The notes under the pieces: generated by a model
What the model was told of the DNA's origin: nothing
Seen by the model: only the letters and a program-made list of their open reading frames with translations
Database searches by the model: none
Source of the DNA: Gonocerus acuteangulatus
Lineage: Eukaryota; Arthropoda; Insecta; Hemiptera; Coreidae
Length of the DNA: 64,000 nucleotides
Direction: 5' to 3'
Assembly: GCA_946811695.1 (NCBI GenBank)
Contig: OX328131.1
Coordinates: forward strand, 6,387,043 to 6,451,042
In this document: positions 45,425-55,527 of the stretch, piece by piece
Layout: every line of letters begins with the position of its first letter
Numbering within the stretch: the stretch's first letter is position 1
Translations under genes and position numbers: made by a program

Positions 45425-45860
45425 TAAAAACGAGTCTGTGAGTAAAGTATCTCCGATTCTTAAACGACATAAGACTACTTCTTCTCGTCTCACATCCCGT
45501 CAGCTTCATGACCAAGCTTCAACTGTATGTTTAATTTCTCTGAGTTTGTTGTCTCGTGTAAGTTGCCAATATCGCTGCCAGTTGTTTAAAGTTTAAATGT
45601 ATGTAAGTCTTTTAACGTCTTGTAATGTCAAGAGATCTATGTCATTTTTGTCTTTTCGTCTGTTGTTTTTGGCTAGATCGTCAACGTTAGTGTTTTCAAA
45701 AATATTTTAAGTCCGGGTTACCAATCATTTTAATTTGTAGTATATTTTGTTTCTGCAACCGGTGTAGATTCTGTAGTGTATTGGTTTGACAATGGGGTGT
45801 GTTGTGTATATATTGTTGAGAGTAGCTAAAATCTGTTATCGTATTCTGCTGATACATAAC
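45425..45860 (-). pseudogene. LINE ORF2 fragment: RNase H end and tether
   Basis: The minus strand reads LATLNNIYTTHPIVKPIHYR (RNase H), then KNNRRKDKNDIDLLTLQDVK, NNWQRYWQLTRDNKLREIKH and RREEVVLCRLRIGDTLLTDS. It is the same domain order as 55551-56426, in several frames with stops, without the CCHC knuckle and without an obvious tail. Confidence 0.75.
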
Positions 45861-45888
45861 AGAATTGCCTGTAGGTTAGCACTGCATA

Positions 45889-47151
45889 TGTTACCGGCAA
45901 AGTATATAATGAGGCAATGTATAAAATGCCTAAATCCAGCCGGCAATGTATGAAATAAAGCTTATTTTTTACTTTCCCTAGGCATTATATAGAATGCCTA
46001 CTGTGCTTTAGGCAAAGTATGAAAGACAAAATATATAGCTTCTAGAAGTGAATAAGTGTCAAGAGTACAGAGTGTAAATGTGTAAAAGAGCAAAGAAAAT
46101 GGAATTCTAAGTGTGACAATACTCATAATAACAATATATATATTTTTTTTTTCAAGTTTCAGTATCTCCTTTATTGATATTTACAATCTGTACAAATATG
46201 TACAATAAGTAAATTTGAACTAACAATGACAACACACTGGATGAGATGAGGGGAGAAGGCAGACATTACTGCTACTCCCAATAAAATTGGTTGAACTATG
46301 TACACTATTTACAATATTTACACAGTTTCTTGTAATAAGTTGTCTCGTGGCCAATGAATAACAATCTAACTTAATATATTGTTTTAAATAAATTGTTTGC
46401 CGTACGAAAAGAGCTTGTTCTTAACCAATTTTTAAAGTTATTCAAATTACCTAGGTTAAAGTGTATAGAGTAAACTCAAAACCTTTTTAATTTCATACAA
46501 TGCCAAATAAGGAACAGGCATTCTATAGAATACCTAGGCATTTTATGCAATCCCTAGGCAATGTGTGTAATATGTTGTAAAAGCTAATACTTTCTATACT
46601 TTGCCTAAACCGCTTAGGCATTATATAGAACGCCTAGGCCTTCTATACTTTGCCTAAACTGCTTTGGAATTATATAGAATGCCTAGGCCTTCTATACTTT
46701 GCCTAAACTGCTTTGGCATTATATAGAATGCCTAGGCCTTCTATACTTTGCCTAAACTGCTTTGGCATTATATAGAATGCCTAGGCCTTCTATACTTTGC
46801 CTAAACTGCTTTGGCATTATATAGAATGCCTAGGCCTTCTATACTTTGCCTAAACTGCTTTGGCATTATATAGAATGCCTAGGCCTTCTATACTTTGCCT
46901 AAACTGCTTTGGCATTATATAGAATGCCTAGGCCTTCTATACTTTGCCTAAACTGCTTTGGCATTATATAGAATTCCTAGGCCTTCTAAACTTTGCCTAA
47001 ACTGCTTTGGCATTATATAGAATGCCTAGGCCTTCTAAACTTTGCCTAAACTGCTTTGGCATTATATAGAATGCCTAGGCCTTCTAAACTTTGCCTAAAC
47101 TGCTTTGGCATTATATAGAATGCCTAGGCCTTCTATACTTTGCCGGTAACA
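45889..47151. mobile_element. TIR element with TA duplication and 48-bp array
   Basis: TGTTACCGGCAAAGTATA at 45889 and its exact inverse ending at 47151, with TA on both sides (45887-45888, 47152-47153). The interior is full of GGCAAAGTAT, ATAGAATGCC and GGCATTATA words in both orientations, and 46150-46470 looks like a separate insertion starting with a T-run. No transposase. Superfamily unknown; the TA duplication suits Tc1/mariner- or PIF-like mobilisation. Confidence 0.7.
46608..47145. repeat. 48-bp minisatellite, about 11 units
   Basis: Unit AACTGCTTTGGCATTATATA GAATGCCTAGGCCTTCTATA CTTTGCCT. GGCATT-N6-AATGCC forms a hairpin in each unit. The unit resembles the element's own terminal sequence (CTATACTTTGCC). 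Confidence 0.95.
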
Positions 47152-47329
47152 TAAACACTTGAATTTTGTGGCAGTTTTTCTATATAGATAGTGGGAACAC
47201 AATACAACAAGTGGATGGCTCTGTTCTTAATAGGTTCCTAAAATATTGGGGTGTACTAAAGACTTCTGCCGATTGTGAAAATGTGAACCCCAAAACATGT
47301 TTTGCCCAAAATAGTTTCTTCGGATTCCG

Positions 47330-47391
47330 TCATGAGGTCAACCTCATAAGCAGGTTTCCTCCCTTTGATAGGGAGGGAGGAACCGCGCTAA
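47330..47391 (+). mobile_element. Helitron-like subfamily 2, 3' hairpin end
   Basis: TCATGAGGTCAACCTCATAA, then GGTTTCCTCCCTTTGATAGG GAGGGAGGAACCGCGCTAA: a long hairpin followed by CTAA. The flank TTCTTCGGATTCCG extends the match to 4230-4260. Confidence 0.6.
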
Positions 47392-47880
47392 AAAGCTAAA
47401 TTAATTTCTGACGAAAGAGCTTAACAGAGATAACATCTGAGCTGGCGTGTTAATAAGTAATGCCTGTAATAATCGGGTGAGGACAATACCTGGTTATTCA
47501 TTATCACTTACTAATAAAAGGGCTTTTAGCAACAGGTGGTTCATGTTTTAGCAATCACATCTAATTCTATAGTTGATAATTCTTATCAGCTCTCGGTAAC
47601 AACCACTCGACACTTCTTTAAAATTAGAATTTCTTTAAATTGTCTCTATCATATATATATAGTCTTGCACATCTAGTCCTCCGTTACAGAAGTAGACTCA
47701 AATATATAAAATAATATGTAATAATTGAGGTAATAATAATCCATGAAATAATAGAGACATCAACCTTACAATTTTATAAATTAAATTTCCTCCGCAAATT
47801 AAATAATATCAAATTTACAAGCACATAACCTGAAGATATAATGTATGTATAAAAAATAATGCAAAATCATACAGATAATT
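47392..47880. other. AT-rich, nothing recognised
   Basis: No supported feature; short TA run at 47651-47661. Confidence 0.4.
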
Positions 47881-47884
47881 GAAT

Positions 47885-47975
47885 TCAAAAGATGGCTTAT
47901 AGCCGAAACGTTTCCACAACAAAAATGTAATTAAAATACAAAACTATTCAAGACTTAATAAGCTGTTACCAACTA

Positions 47976-48036
<61 letters not shown>
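47885..48036 (+). mobile_element. PLE-type arm with degenerate hammerhead, then (TA)n
   Basis: GATGGCTTATAGCCGAAACG and ACAACAAAAATGTAATTAAA match the arms at 18340-18620; the first core block is CAAAAGA, so not functional. It runs into TA repeats at 47980-48036. Confidence 0.55.
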
Positions 48037-48040
<4 letters not shown>

Positions 48041-48220
48041 TGAATGAGAAGGGAGAGAATAGAGGACCGGTGGCTGCGATCGTGGGTTTGATTCTCATTA
48101 TGGGTCGAGGCTTTTCTTTTAAAATACTGAAAGAATTCTCGTGCAACCTGAGGTTTTGTTTTTTAGCATACATTTGATTTAGCGGTGACTAAACTGGAAA
48201 AAAACACTATAAAAAACTGT

Positions 48221-48447
48221 CACAAAAAAGTGTCCGCTGGCGTTCGCGCATTCGCACTGGCGTGGCTATGAACGAAAAAGAAGACTATGTGTCACAAAAA
48301 TATTGTCCGCTGGCGTTCGCGCATGCGCAGTAGCGTTCGAGCATTCGCGGTGGCCATGTACGAAAAAGAAGACTATTTGTCACAAACATAGTGTCTCCTG
48401 GCGTTCGCGCATGCGTAGTGGCCATGTATGAAAAAAGAAGACTGTAC
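48221..48447. repeat. Three diverged direct copies, about 75 bp
   Basis: Each holds TGTCACAAA, GGCGTTCGCGCAT and ACGAAAAAGAAGACT. GCGCATGCGC (48319-48328) is an NRF-1-like palindrome present fully in the middle copy. Confidence 0.8.
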
Positions 48448-48449
48448 GT

Positions 48450-48890
48450 TATACAGTATATTACATAGGTTTGTCTGGTGGACCTAAAGCATAATTGTTT
48501 TCCTGAATTTGACCAGAAGGCTCTAGACGAAACATTTTTCTTTCTTGTTATTCTAGTAGTTCCGCTAGTTGCCCACTAGATATTAATGTACAACTTGCTT
48601 TAGTCTGTTCTATTAGGACTAACCTAAGTTATGAGTAAAGGGACGAAGAGGAATCCGAAATCAACCCCAAGTGAGGAGTACAAAACTGGCCAAATGAATC
48701 CCACGCGACCCGCCCAACGCTCGTGTTTGTCACGAAAGTGGCTAACCATCTCGAATGAGTTAAAAGTGCCTTATAGGTGAAATAAGTTGACAAATCATTC
48801 TTATAACATTCATTATGTGCCGCCAGTTGTACTCATTTTGGCAAATAAATCCTTAATTTTCTTCACGAGTTCTACCTGGAGTTTGACCTG
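48450..48890. other. No gene recognised
   Basis: No supported feature. Confidence 0.4.
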
Positions 48891-49478
48891 TAGCGGATGG
48901 TTGTCGCTACTATGGGTAGGCTAGGAAGGATGTGTCGGGAGAAGGTGACCAGGTAAGTACTGTGTCCCGGTAAGGGCGCTTCCTTGAACCTGGGGGATAC
49001 CGACTAGGTACTAGGCCTTAGCTGTTCCACTGAGTCGGGGAGAAGGTGTTCGGTACTTAGCCGTCGCCGGAGCGGCAGTGAGAAGGGTAAGGAAGTAAAT
49101 AAGTAGCCCAAGGTACTGAGTAGAGTTGGGGGATCAGAAGTCGGGATTGCAGTGACTGGAGGCTGTCGTGGCCACTGAGTAAATCAAGACGTCGGGCTTC
49201 GTGCTTTGTCCAGAGAGGGAGATAGAGCCGGTCTTGCTGGAGCGCCGGTGGCTTGGTCCTGAGGGCGCTGGCTGGCAGGTCTCGAGAGAGCTGGAGTGTC
49301 CTGGAGAGAGCGTCGGAGTGGAATGGCTCTGGCCTTTTTTTTTCCACACCCTCCCAAATTTATTATATGTACATAGAGAGCTCCAGGCCCAAGGGGTTGG
49401 AACCTGGAGCTGGACTTAAAGCTACCTTATTATACGCTTACGTACTAGAAGGGGGATGTATTTACAATCGGGGGACTT
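48891..49478. other. GC-rich tract, unclassified
   Basis: Markedly GC-richer than the window. Overlapping ORFs on both strands (for example 49057-49347 minus) show no known domain and are probably composition effects. CTCCAGGCCCAAGGGGTTGG AACCTGGAGC at 49381-49410 is a near-perfect hairpin. Confidence 0.4.
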
Positions 49479-50338
49479 AAGCCTACTTAGTCTAGGATAC
49501 TAAACCTAGGGGGAGTCAGGGTCGTCTAGGGAGGGGCTAGACTAGGATGTATCTTAAGCCTACTTAGTCGAGGATACTAAATCCTAGGGGGAGTCAAGGT
49601 CGTCTAGGGAGGGGCTAGACTAGGATGTATCTTAAGGCTACTTAGTCTAGGATACTAAACCCTAGGGGGAGTCAAGGTCGTCTAGGGAGGGGCTAGACTA
49701 GGATGTATCTTAAGGCTACTTCGTCTAGGATACTAAACCCTAGGGGGAGTCAAGGTCGTCTAGGGAGGGGCTAAACTAGGATGTATCTTAAGCCTACTTA
49801 GTCTAGGATACTAAACCCTAGGGGGAGTCAAGGTCGTCTAGGGAGGGGCTAGACTAGGATGTATCTTAAGGCTACTTAGTCTAGGATACTAGACCCTAGG
49901 GGGAGTCAAGGTCGTCTAGGGAGGGGCTAGACTAGGATGTATCTTAAGCCTACTTAGCCTAGGATACTAAACCCTAGGGGGAGTCAAGGTCGTCTAGGGA
50001 GGGGCTAGACTAGGAAGTATCTTAAGCCTACTTAGTCTAGGACACTAAACCCTAGGGGGAGTCAAGGTCGTCTAGGGAGGGGCTAGACTAGGATGTATCT
50101 TAAGGCTACTTAGTCTAGGATACTAAACCCTAGGGGGAGTCAAGGTCGTCTAGGGAGGGGCTAGACTAGGATGTATCTTAAGCCTACTTAGTCTAGGATA
50201 CTAAACCCTAGGGGGAGTCAAGGTCGTCTAGGGAGGGGCTAGACTAGGATGTATCTTAAGGCTACTTAGTCTAGGACACTAAACCTAGGGGGAGTCAGGG
50301 TCGTCTAGGGAGGGGCTAGACTAGGAAGTATCTTAAGG
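49479..50338. repeat. 78-bp minisatellite, 11 units, GC-rich
   Basis: Unit AAGCCTACTTAGTCTAGGAT ... TAGACTAGGATGTATCTT. AAGCC/AAGGC and GATACT/GACACT variants alternate irregularly. First and last units share AAACCTAGGGGGAGTCAGGG, unlike the interior (CCCTAGG, TCAAGG), typical of homogenised centres and older edges. Confidence 0.95.
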
Positions 50339-50505
50339 CTAACTTAATCTAATATGTACACATTTTATTTAACTTTATTTACAATATTTACAATATACAG
50401 CTGCTTTTACTCAGCCTCCTCTCAAAGGTCCAGGATTCTCCTGGTGCTGCCCTGCCACCTCTGAGGAAGAGGTGGTGTCAAGTCCCTGAAGAGGGGGTTG
50501 ACACA

Positions 50506-50700
50506 TTACTGGAGGCTGTCATAGAACTTAATATGACGCCTCCGTATGAACTCTTGTACTGAGGGCAGCATCAGTTCGTCGTGGTTGATGACCGGCTTCG
50601 CTCTCCGGAGGCTTGTGTCCGAAGCAGGACCCCGTTCTGGAAACGCTGCATCCGCCTCAGCACACTGGGGTAGAGGCGGCCAAATCACCCCTGGCTCTGG
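50506..50700 (-). pseudogene. Possible LINE ORF2 C-terminal scrap
   Basis: The minus strand reads RRAKPVINHDELMLPSVQEF IRRRHIKFYDSLQ before a stop. The pattern (I-x-HD-x-L ... PSV-x-EFI ... FY-x-SL) resembles the last residues of jockey/R1-group ORF2. No RT motif follows upstream in frame, so this is weak. Confidence 0.4.
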
Positions 50701-50850
50701 CCACCAGGAACGCCCCTATTCATAGGCCGAGGTCGGGGCGCATCGGTCAAAGTCGGGAATGCTCGGCGGAGCTCGTAACGGCTCGTTCCTATTGGCTGTT
50801 CCCGGATGCTTCTCATTGGTCCGCCAGTGGTCGCCAGTCCAGTCATTACA
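50701..50850. promoter_or_regulatory. GC-rich segment with two CCAAT boxes
   Basis: ATTGG occurs at about 50791 and 50815, 24 bp apart, within GC-rich sequence rich in CG. Promoter-like composition, but no transcript can be inferred. Confidence 0.25.
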
Positions 50851-51780
50851 TCTCCACAAACCTAAATGTAGAAATTTGGTCTCCAATTATTTCCATTTGT
50901 CTCATAAACCCTTTCGCTCCGTATTCAATTACCGCGCCTTGTGAGATCAAGCCTTCCTGTGCCATTTGTATTCCAGGAGCAGAAGCTACTATAGACAAAT
51001 TTCGAATTCGCACTTTTGAATACGAATGTATTCGTATTCGGATTGAAACGTTAATCAAATTCACTCATTTTCCAATAATACTTCCGAAGGGTAGAACTTT
51101 GGTAAATGTGTCCAATCTCCTTGGAGGATTCAAGTAAATTTAATCAAAAATAAAAATCCGATATTTCTTGACTCGCGATCAAACGCATTTTCCTGGCCAT
51201 CTTTTACTTAGGTTATGACTTTTTTTGCTCTTTTGCTCATGGCCCAGTTTTCTTCCCCTTTAAAGGAAAATATAATTCGTCAACTGAAAGGGATCGGTGT
51301 TTTGCAAGAACCGATAGTAAGTTCCTCAACGACGAAACATGGCACAAAAAGTCTTCCTCTTCTTTGGAGTTATATTAATTTAAAAACTCCACTCCCCTAA
51401 TTCTGTAATGAGTTCGGCAAGAAAAGCAAGTTCTGTGTAAATCATTTTGGATGACGAACATCTAATCGACCGTAGCGCTTCACCGTGAAGTTTAATGAGT
51501 CTCCGGGGAAAGTCCAAGGAGAATTACGTCCGTTCGGCGGTTGATCGAACAACTTCAATCATTTTTTGCATATCTCCAAGTTTGAAACTCCATGGCCTGG
51601 GAAATGAAGGAGGCCTTGGCAACGGAACTTCCTCCCAAAGTCCGGCAAAACCTTCCAAGCTTCTTCCGTTGGTACCTACAAACACCTGATGGATCTCTTT
51701 GGTTTGGACTGGCTCAAATTTCTTATAGCCTCTTTGGATCTCAGGACTCTAAGTTTATTATAGTCTTACAATAATCAGCT
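50851..51780. other. Non-repetitive stretch with protein-like decayed frames
   Basis: Several frames read like protein on the minus strand: SIVASAPGIQMAQEGLISQG (50.9-51.0 kb) and RRLIKLHGEALRSIRCSSSK then MIYTELAFLAELITELGEW (51.4-51.5 kb), with single stops. I recognise no family. It is one of the few stretches here not made of repeats. Confidence 0.3.
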
Positions 51781-51782
51781 AT

Positions 51783-52584
51783 TTAGCACTTTCCTCGGTT
51801 TGAGGTTGCACTCATGACGGAATTTTTGAAAAATTTCTTCGAATCTTTATCGATCCTACCTAGTAGACACCGAAAATGACCCCAGTTAAAATTTATATAT
51901 ATAGATATATATACATATATAGTAATGTATGTGTCCGTTAAAACGATACAGGCCAGAGTTTTTGTTTCTTCTCCACGAAACTTGGTATGTAGTATTCCCC
52001 AATCAAACGATTGAACGAGTTCGTTAACCAACAAAATCTACCTGAAAGGGGGGGGGGGGGGGTTACTCCGGAGCCAAAGTAGTTATTTGTCAATACCAGT
52101 CGTAATTTTTGTTATATTTCAACGATACTCGGTAATCGTTGTGGTTAACTGAAGAGAAAAATTGGTTTTACTCCGGACAGAAATTATTAATTTCCTTATA
52201 CCAGTCGTAATTTCTGTTGTATTGTAACGAATCTCTTTATGAACTAAATCGGTCTATTGGAAGGGGAGGGGGTTACTTTGTACTATGTTCGAATTGAATT
52301 CTTCCGCCAAACGTAGGTTCGCGAAACTCATCAAGATCAATAAATGAAAATGTGAAGCTTTGTGTATTTAGTACGTAGTGTAGTACCCCGCATACACAAA
52401 ACTCTGGAAGGAAATTAATTACAAAATTAATAATTGAAACAGCTGCTCATAAAAAATGCTAAACAATTTATGTTTTTATTTTATTTATCTATACAGTTTA
52501 TTTTAAGCAAATTATTGAGGAATGCACTCGACACTACCCAATTCTGTGGGAAGTGCTTAGTTATGCAGCTCCTCCATCAACGGA
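51783..52584 (-). mobile_element. Helitron/Helentron-like element, copy 7 (diverged)
   Basis: Same order as copy 1 but shortened: the hairpin has lost its second arm (ACTTTCCTCGGTTTGAGG), two internal units are deleted, and the 5' end is TCCGTTGATGGAGGAGC. The oldest copy by divergence. Confidence 0.6.
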
Positions 52585-53054
52585 CTTTTTTAGTAGCATC
52601 ACAAATGCTATTAGTTATGGTCCCATGCCATAACTTAATCATACAATAATTATCTATAACAGAGAAGGTTTATCACAAAATGGAAAAATCAGAATAAAAT
52701 CAATTTTAATAAATTCTTTCATGGTTAAAATTTCATTATCAACCTCGATTCCGAAATTCCAACACCAAAAAATGGAACAACAAAAGTCATTGTCGTCAAC
52801 TGAATTTCTTACTGATTTAACAAAGGCAAAAAAAATTAATGTTATATTATCTTACATTTTGGTTAAAACAATCGGGCTCGAAAATGTATACTGTTGAGGT
52901 ATTACTGAGTATAGTTTTTGGAGTCGGAGTATTCATTATTTAAGTTAAGAAGATGGTACAGGTCATTTTGTAATTATTTTATATATTTAATGAGGTTCCT
53001 TCTTAAAATATTTACAGTGTAACGATGTTAGTTATTTATTTTATGTTGTTGTTA
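52585..53054. other. AT-rich, nothing recognised
   Basis: No supported feature. Confidence 0.4.
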
Positions 53055-53265
53055 CTTAATTTGATATGTTTCCTGCGTTTTCGCACCACTTCAGGGGCTT
53101 TCCTTATCGGTAAGTCCTCTCGTCATGTTGTCAATCTTGAGTCAGGCGTAATACACCTGTAGTACTACGCCTGACTAAAGCTAGACAACATGAGAGGACT
53201 TCCCGATAAGGAAAGCCCCTGAAGAGGTGCGAAAAGGCACGAAACATATCGGGCGAAATATACAA
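53055..53265. mobile_element. PLE-type hammerhead foldback
   Basis: Arms mirror each other around a loop with TCAGGCGTAATACACCTGT: TTATCGGTAAGTCCTCTCG and CGATAAGGAAAGCCCCTGA. The left core (53068-53094, minus) is damaged (CTGAAGT); the right core is intact. The loop holds a second inverted pair (GTCAGGCGTA / TACGCCTGAC). Confidence 0.7.
53215..53254 (+). ncRNA. Hammerhead ribozyme-like motif
   Basis: GCCC + CTGAAGA + stem II (GGTGC with GGCAC) + GAAA + CATA + TC + GGGC. Stem I is perfect and the core canonical; stem III CATA is no longer palindromic. Confidence 0.75.
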
Positions 53266-53348
53266 AACAAAATAGTAAATGTGAACAAAGAGTGTACTGC
53301 TTTATCGACCCCCTGCCATCTGCCCATACTGGGTCATCTTTCACAAGA

Positions 53349-53350
<2 letters not shown>

Positions 53351-53421
<71 letters not shown>
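53351..53421. repeat. (TA)n microsatellite
   Basis: Right outer border of the foldback at 53055-53265. Confidence 0.97.
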
Positions 53422-53424
<3 letters not shown>

Positions 53425-53761
53425 AATTTAATTAATGATCATAATAAAATTACGTTTAATTATCCTATGGGTAATTGAAATAAGCTGTAGCAATAAATAA
53501 AGCATTTCCCGAAAGGCTATTTGATGATTTAACGGGACTCCCGCCATTTCTTTAAGTACGCCTCATCCTCTATTAGGGGATGGAGCGGGCGATTCTAATT
53601 AAATCTGTAGCAATTAACTTTCAGGGTAATCAATAAATCAGGATATTAAATGAGTTAATTAATTAGGGGGTGTGACGTCCGTTTCTTTTGACGCGTTTCA
53701 TTCCTTCCTATGGGTATGAAACACGCTAAGGGCGCCGACCCAATGTCGCAATTCGGAGCCC

Positions 53762-53762
<1 letters not shown>

Positions 53763-53805
<43 letters not shown>
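53763..53805. repeat. (TA)n microsatellite
   Basis: Isolated TA run. Confidence 0.95.
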
Positions 53806-53807
<2 letters not shown>

Positions 53808-53937
53808 ACAAAATAAACGGCCATACTTCAGGAATCGATGCAGGATGAAAAACGAAAGAAAAAAAAGTCCTTTTTCATATATCTCGTTTTTGCTTCGTTC
53901 ATAAGACATACATATATAAAAGTCTATTCTTCAAAAA

Positions 53938-54155
53938 GATCGGCCCTTGGAGATCGATTCATTAAATGATCGGCCCTTAGAGATCGATTCTTTAAAAAGA
54001 TCGTCTCTTGGTGATCGATTCATTGGAAAGATCGGCCCTTCGAGGTCGATTCTTTAAAAAGATCTTCTCTTGGTGATTGATTCTTTCAAAAGATCGGCCC
54101 TTGGTGATCGATTCATTGGAAAGATCGGCCCTTCGAGACCGATTCTTTAAAAAGA
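53938..54155. repeat. 31-bp diverged tandem repeat, 7 units
   Basis: GATCGGCCCTTGGAGATCG then ATTCTTTAAAAA, with alternating GGCCCTT and GTCTCTT / TTCTCTT units. Confidence 0.88.
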
Positions 54156-54164
54156 TCTTACAGC

Positions 54165-54330
54165 TTTGCAAGCATATATATGCGTCTACAGCAGTGAGAG
54201 CACTGCTTTTTACGCCCGCATATATGCGTCCAGAGCAGTGAGAGCACTGATTTTTACGCCCGCATATATGCGTCTAGAGCAGCGTAAATACAGCTTTTCA
54301 AACATATATGCGCTCAGAGCGTTTGAATGT
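54165..54330. repeat. 44-bp diverged tandem repeat, about 3.5 units
   Basis: CGCATATATGCG (perfect 12-bp palindrome) then TCCAGAGCAGTGAGAGCACT. Confidence 0.85.
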
Positions 54331-54974
54331 TTAAGAATCCGTGAAATTGTGTAATAAATTATTGAAAACTTTTAAGGTTAGAAAGTATAATCAAATTGTA
54401 TAAACACTTTAAATAAAAGCCCTTTTTCCATATTCAAAGTTGATTCGGTTTTATCGGAAAAGACAAGAAAAGGCTCCCCGTTGCTGGAAACAAAGCTCCT
54501 GGAGATAAGGGGAGGTTCATGATATCCGGAAAATAAGCTTATAAATTGTATTACCCCCACTCCCCTCCCAAATACCCCCACTCCTGGGATAGAATCCCCC
54601 CACCACCACCGGGAAGGGATAAGGATCAGGGGGTGGAAAAAATGAATGGGACAATGGACGGATGAAGACAATGCTTAGTTTCCACGGGGTTTCCATTCAG
54701 AAGGATCTTAAAACAATATTATCTTCAGGAGAACAATTTCAAAAAATTATTGCTGGTTTTTATTACAACTCCGTCACGCAAGAGCAGCATAACTGAACAG
54801 ATTCAACAGAAATTTGGTTAGTTCAAGCCACAATTCTGAGGATCCTACTTAAAATAAATTATTAATAAATGTACAGAATTTAAATTTATTTTGCTTTTAA
54901 TTAATTTTCGTTCGTATTATTATTATGTCTTCTTTTTTCAGAATTTTTAATATCATAAAAATTCTCCAATATTT
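54331..54974. other. No gene; scrap of Helitron-like 5' end
   Basis: At 54772-54800 ACTCCGTCACGCAAGAGCAG CATAACT is a diverged 5' terminus of the family; nothing else recognised. Confidence 0.4.
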
Positions 54975-55032
54975 TTCAGCCGGAAGGTCAATGACAGAGA
55001 ATTAACAAAGTCCTTTCATTTTATTTCTTCTT

Positions 55033-55071
55033 GCTCTACATGTTTCACACGTCAAGTGCCTCTTCAGGAGC
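55033..55071 (-). ncRNA. Hammerhead ribozyme-like motif (left arm)
   Basis: Minus strand: GCTC + CTGAAGA + stem II (GGCAC with GTGT) + GAAA + CATG + TA + GAGC. Stem I GCTC with GAGC is perfect. Confidence 0.8.
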
Positions 55072-55219
55072 CAAAAACTCAATAAACTAAAACTTACAGA
55101 CTAATTGTATTAAGGCGAACCTTCCCGTACAATGGCCACGTCCAATAAGAGGTTACTATTACCTATTCATAGCGTTGATCAGCTGTGTAAAATCCATGTA
55201 TTCCAAAAATCAGATGTTA

Positions 55220-55258
55220 GCTCCTGAAGAGGCACCTAAGGTTTGAAACATGTAGAGG
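55220..55258 (+). ncRNA. Hammerhead ribozyme-like motif (right arm)
   Basis: GCTC + CTGAAGA + stem II (GGCACC, TAAG loop, GTTT) + GAAA + CATG + TA + GAGG. Stem I has 3 pairs; stem II is weaker than in the left arm. Confidence 0.75.
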
Positions 55259-55344
55259 AAGGACTAAAAAAATAAATTGGCTTAGTTAATTCTCTTTCAT
55301 TGACCTTCCGCCTGAAAAATATTGGATTGAAAAAGATTTTCGAT

Positions 55345-55384
55345 GGGGCGATGTAAATCGGAGAAATAAGTGCTTAAAACGAAA
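55345..55384 (-). repeat. Interspersed family B, terminal scrap
   Basis: GATGTAAATCGGAGAAATAA GTGCTTAAAAC matches the inverted start of family B. Confidence 0.5.
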
Positions 55385-55527
55385 TTGTTCTCTTTAACTC
55401 TTTTTTGTCTCTGTTTTCCTAGTTTTTTAATTAGTAGTTGTTATTTTTTAATTAAATTTAACATTAAAATGAGTATTTCAGCAAAACTAAGTAGGAAAAT
55501 GTTTATGTGTTTCCAAGAGCAAACGTT

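Larger units (their letters stand above)
54975..55325. mobile_element. PLE-type hammerhead foldback
   Basis: Arms start GCCGGAAGGTCAATGACAGAG and end with its inverse CATTGACCTTCCGCC, the same words that flank the PLE endonuclease at 16554 and 17258. Both hammerhead cores are intact (next two features). Confidence 0.75.

Noticed and set aside
50490..50520. CTGAAGA in GTCCCTGAAGAGGGGG as a hammerhead core
   Set aside because: No GAAAC and no stem II downstream.
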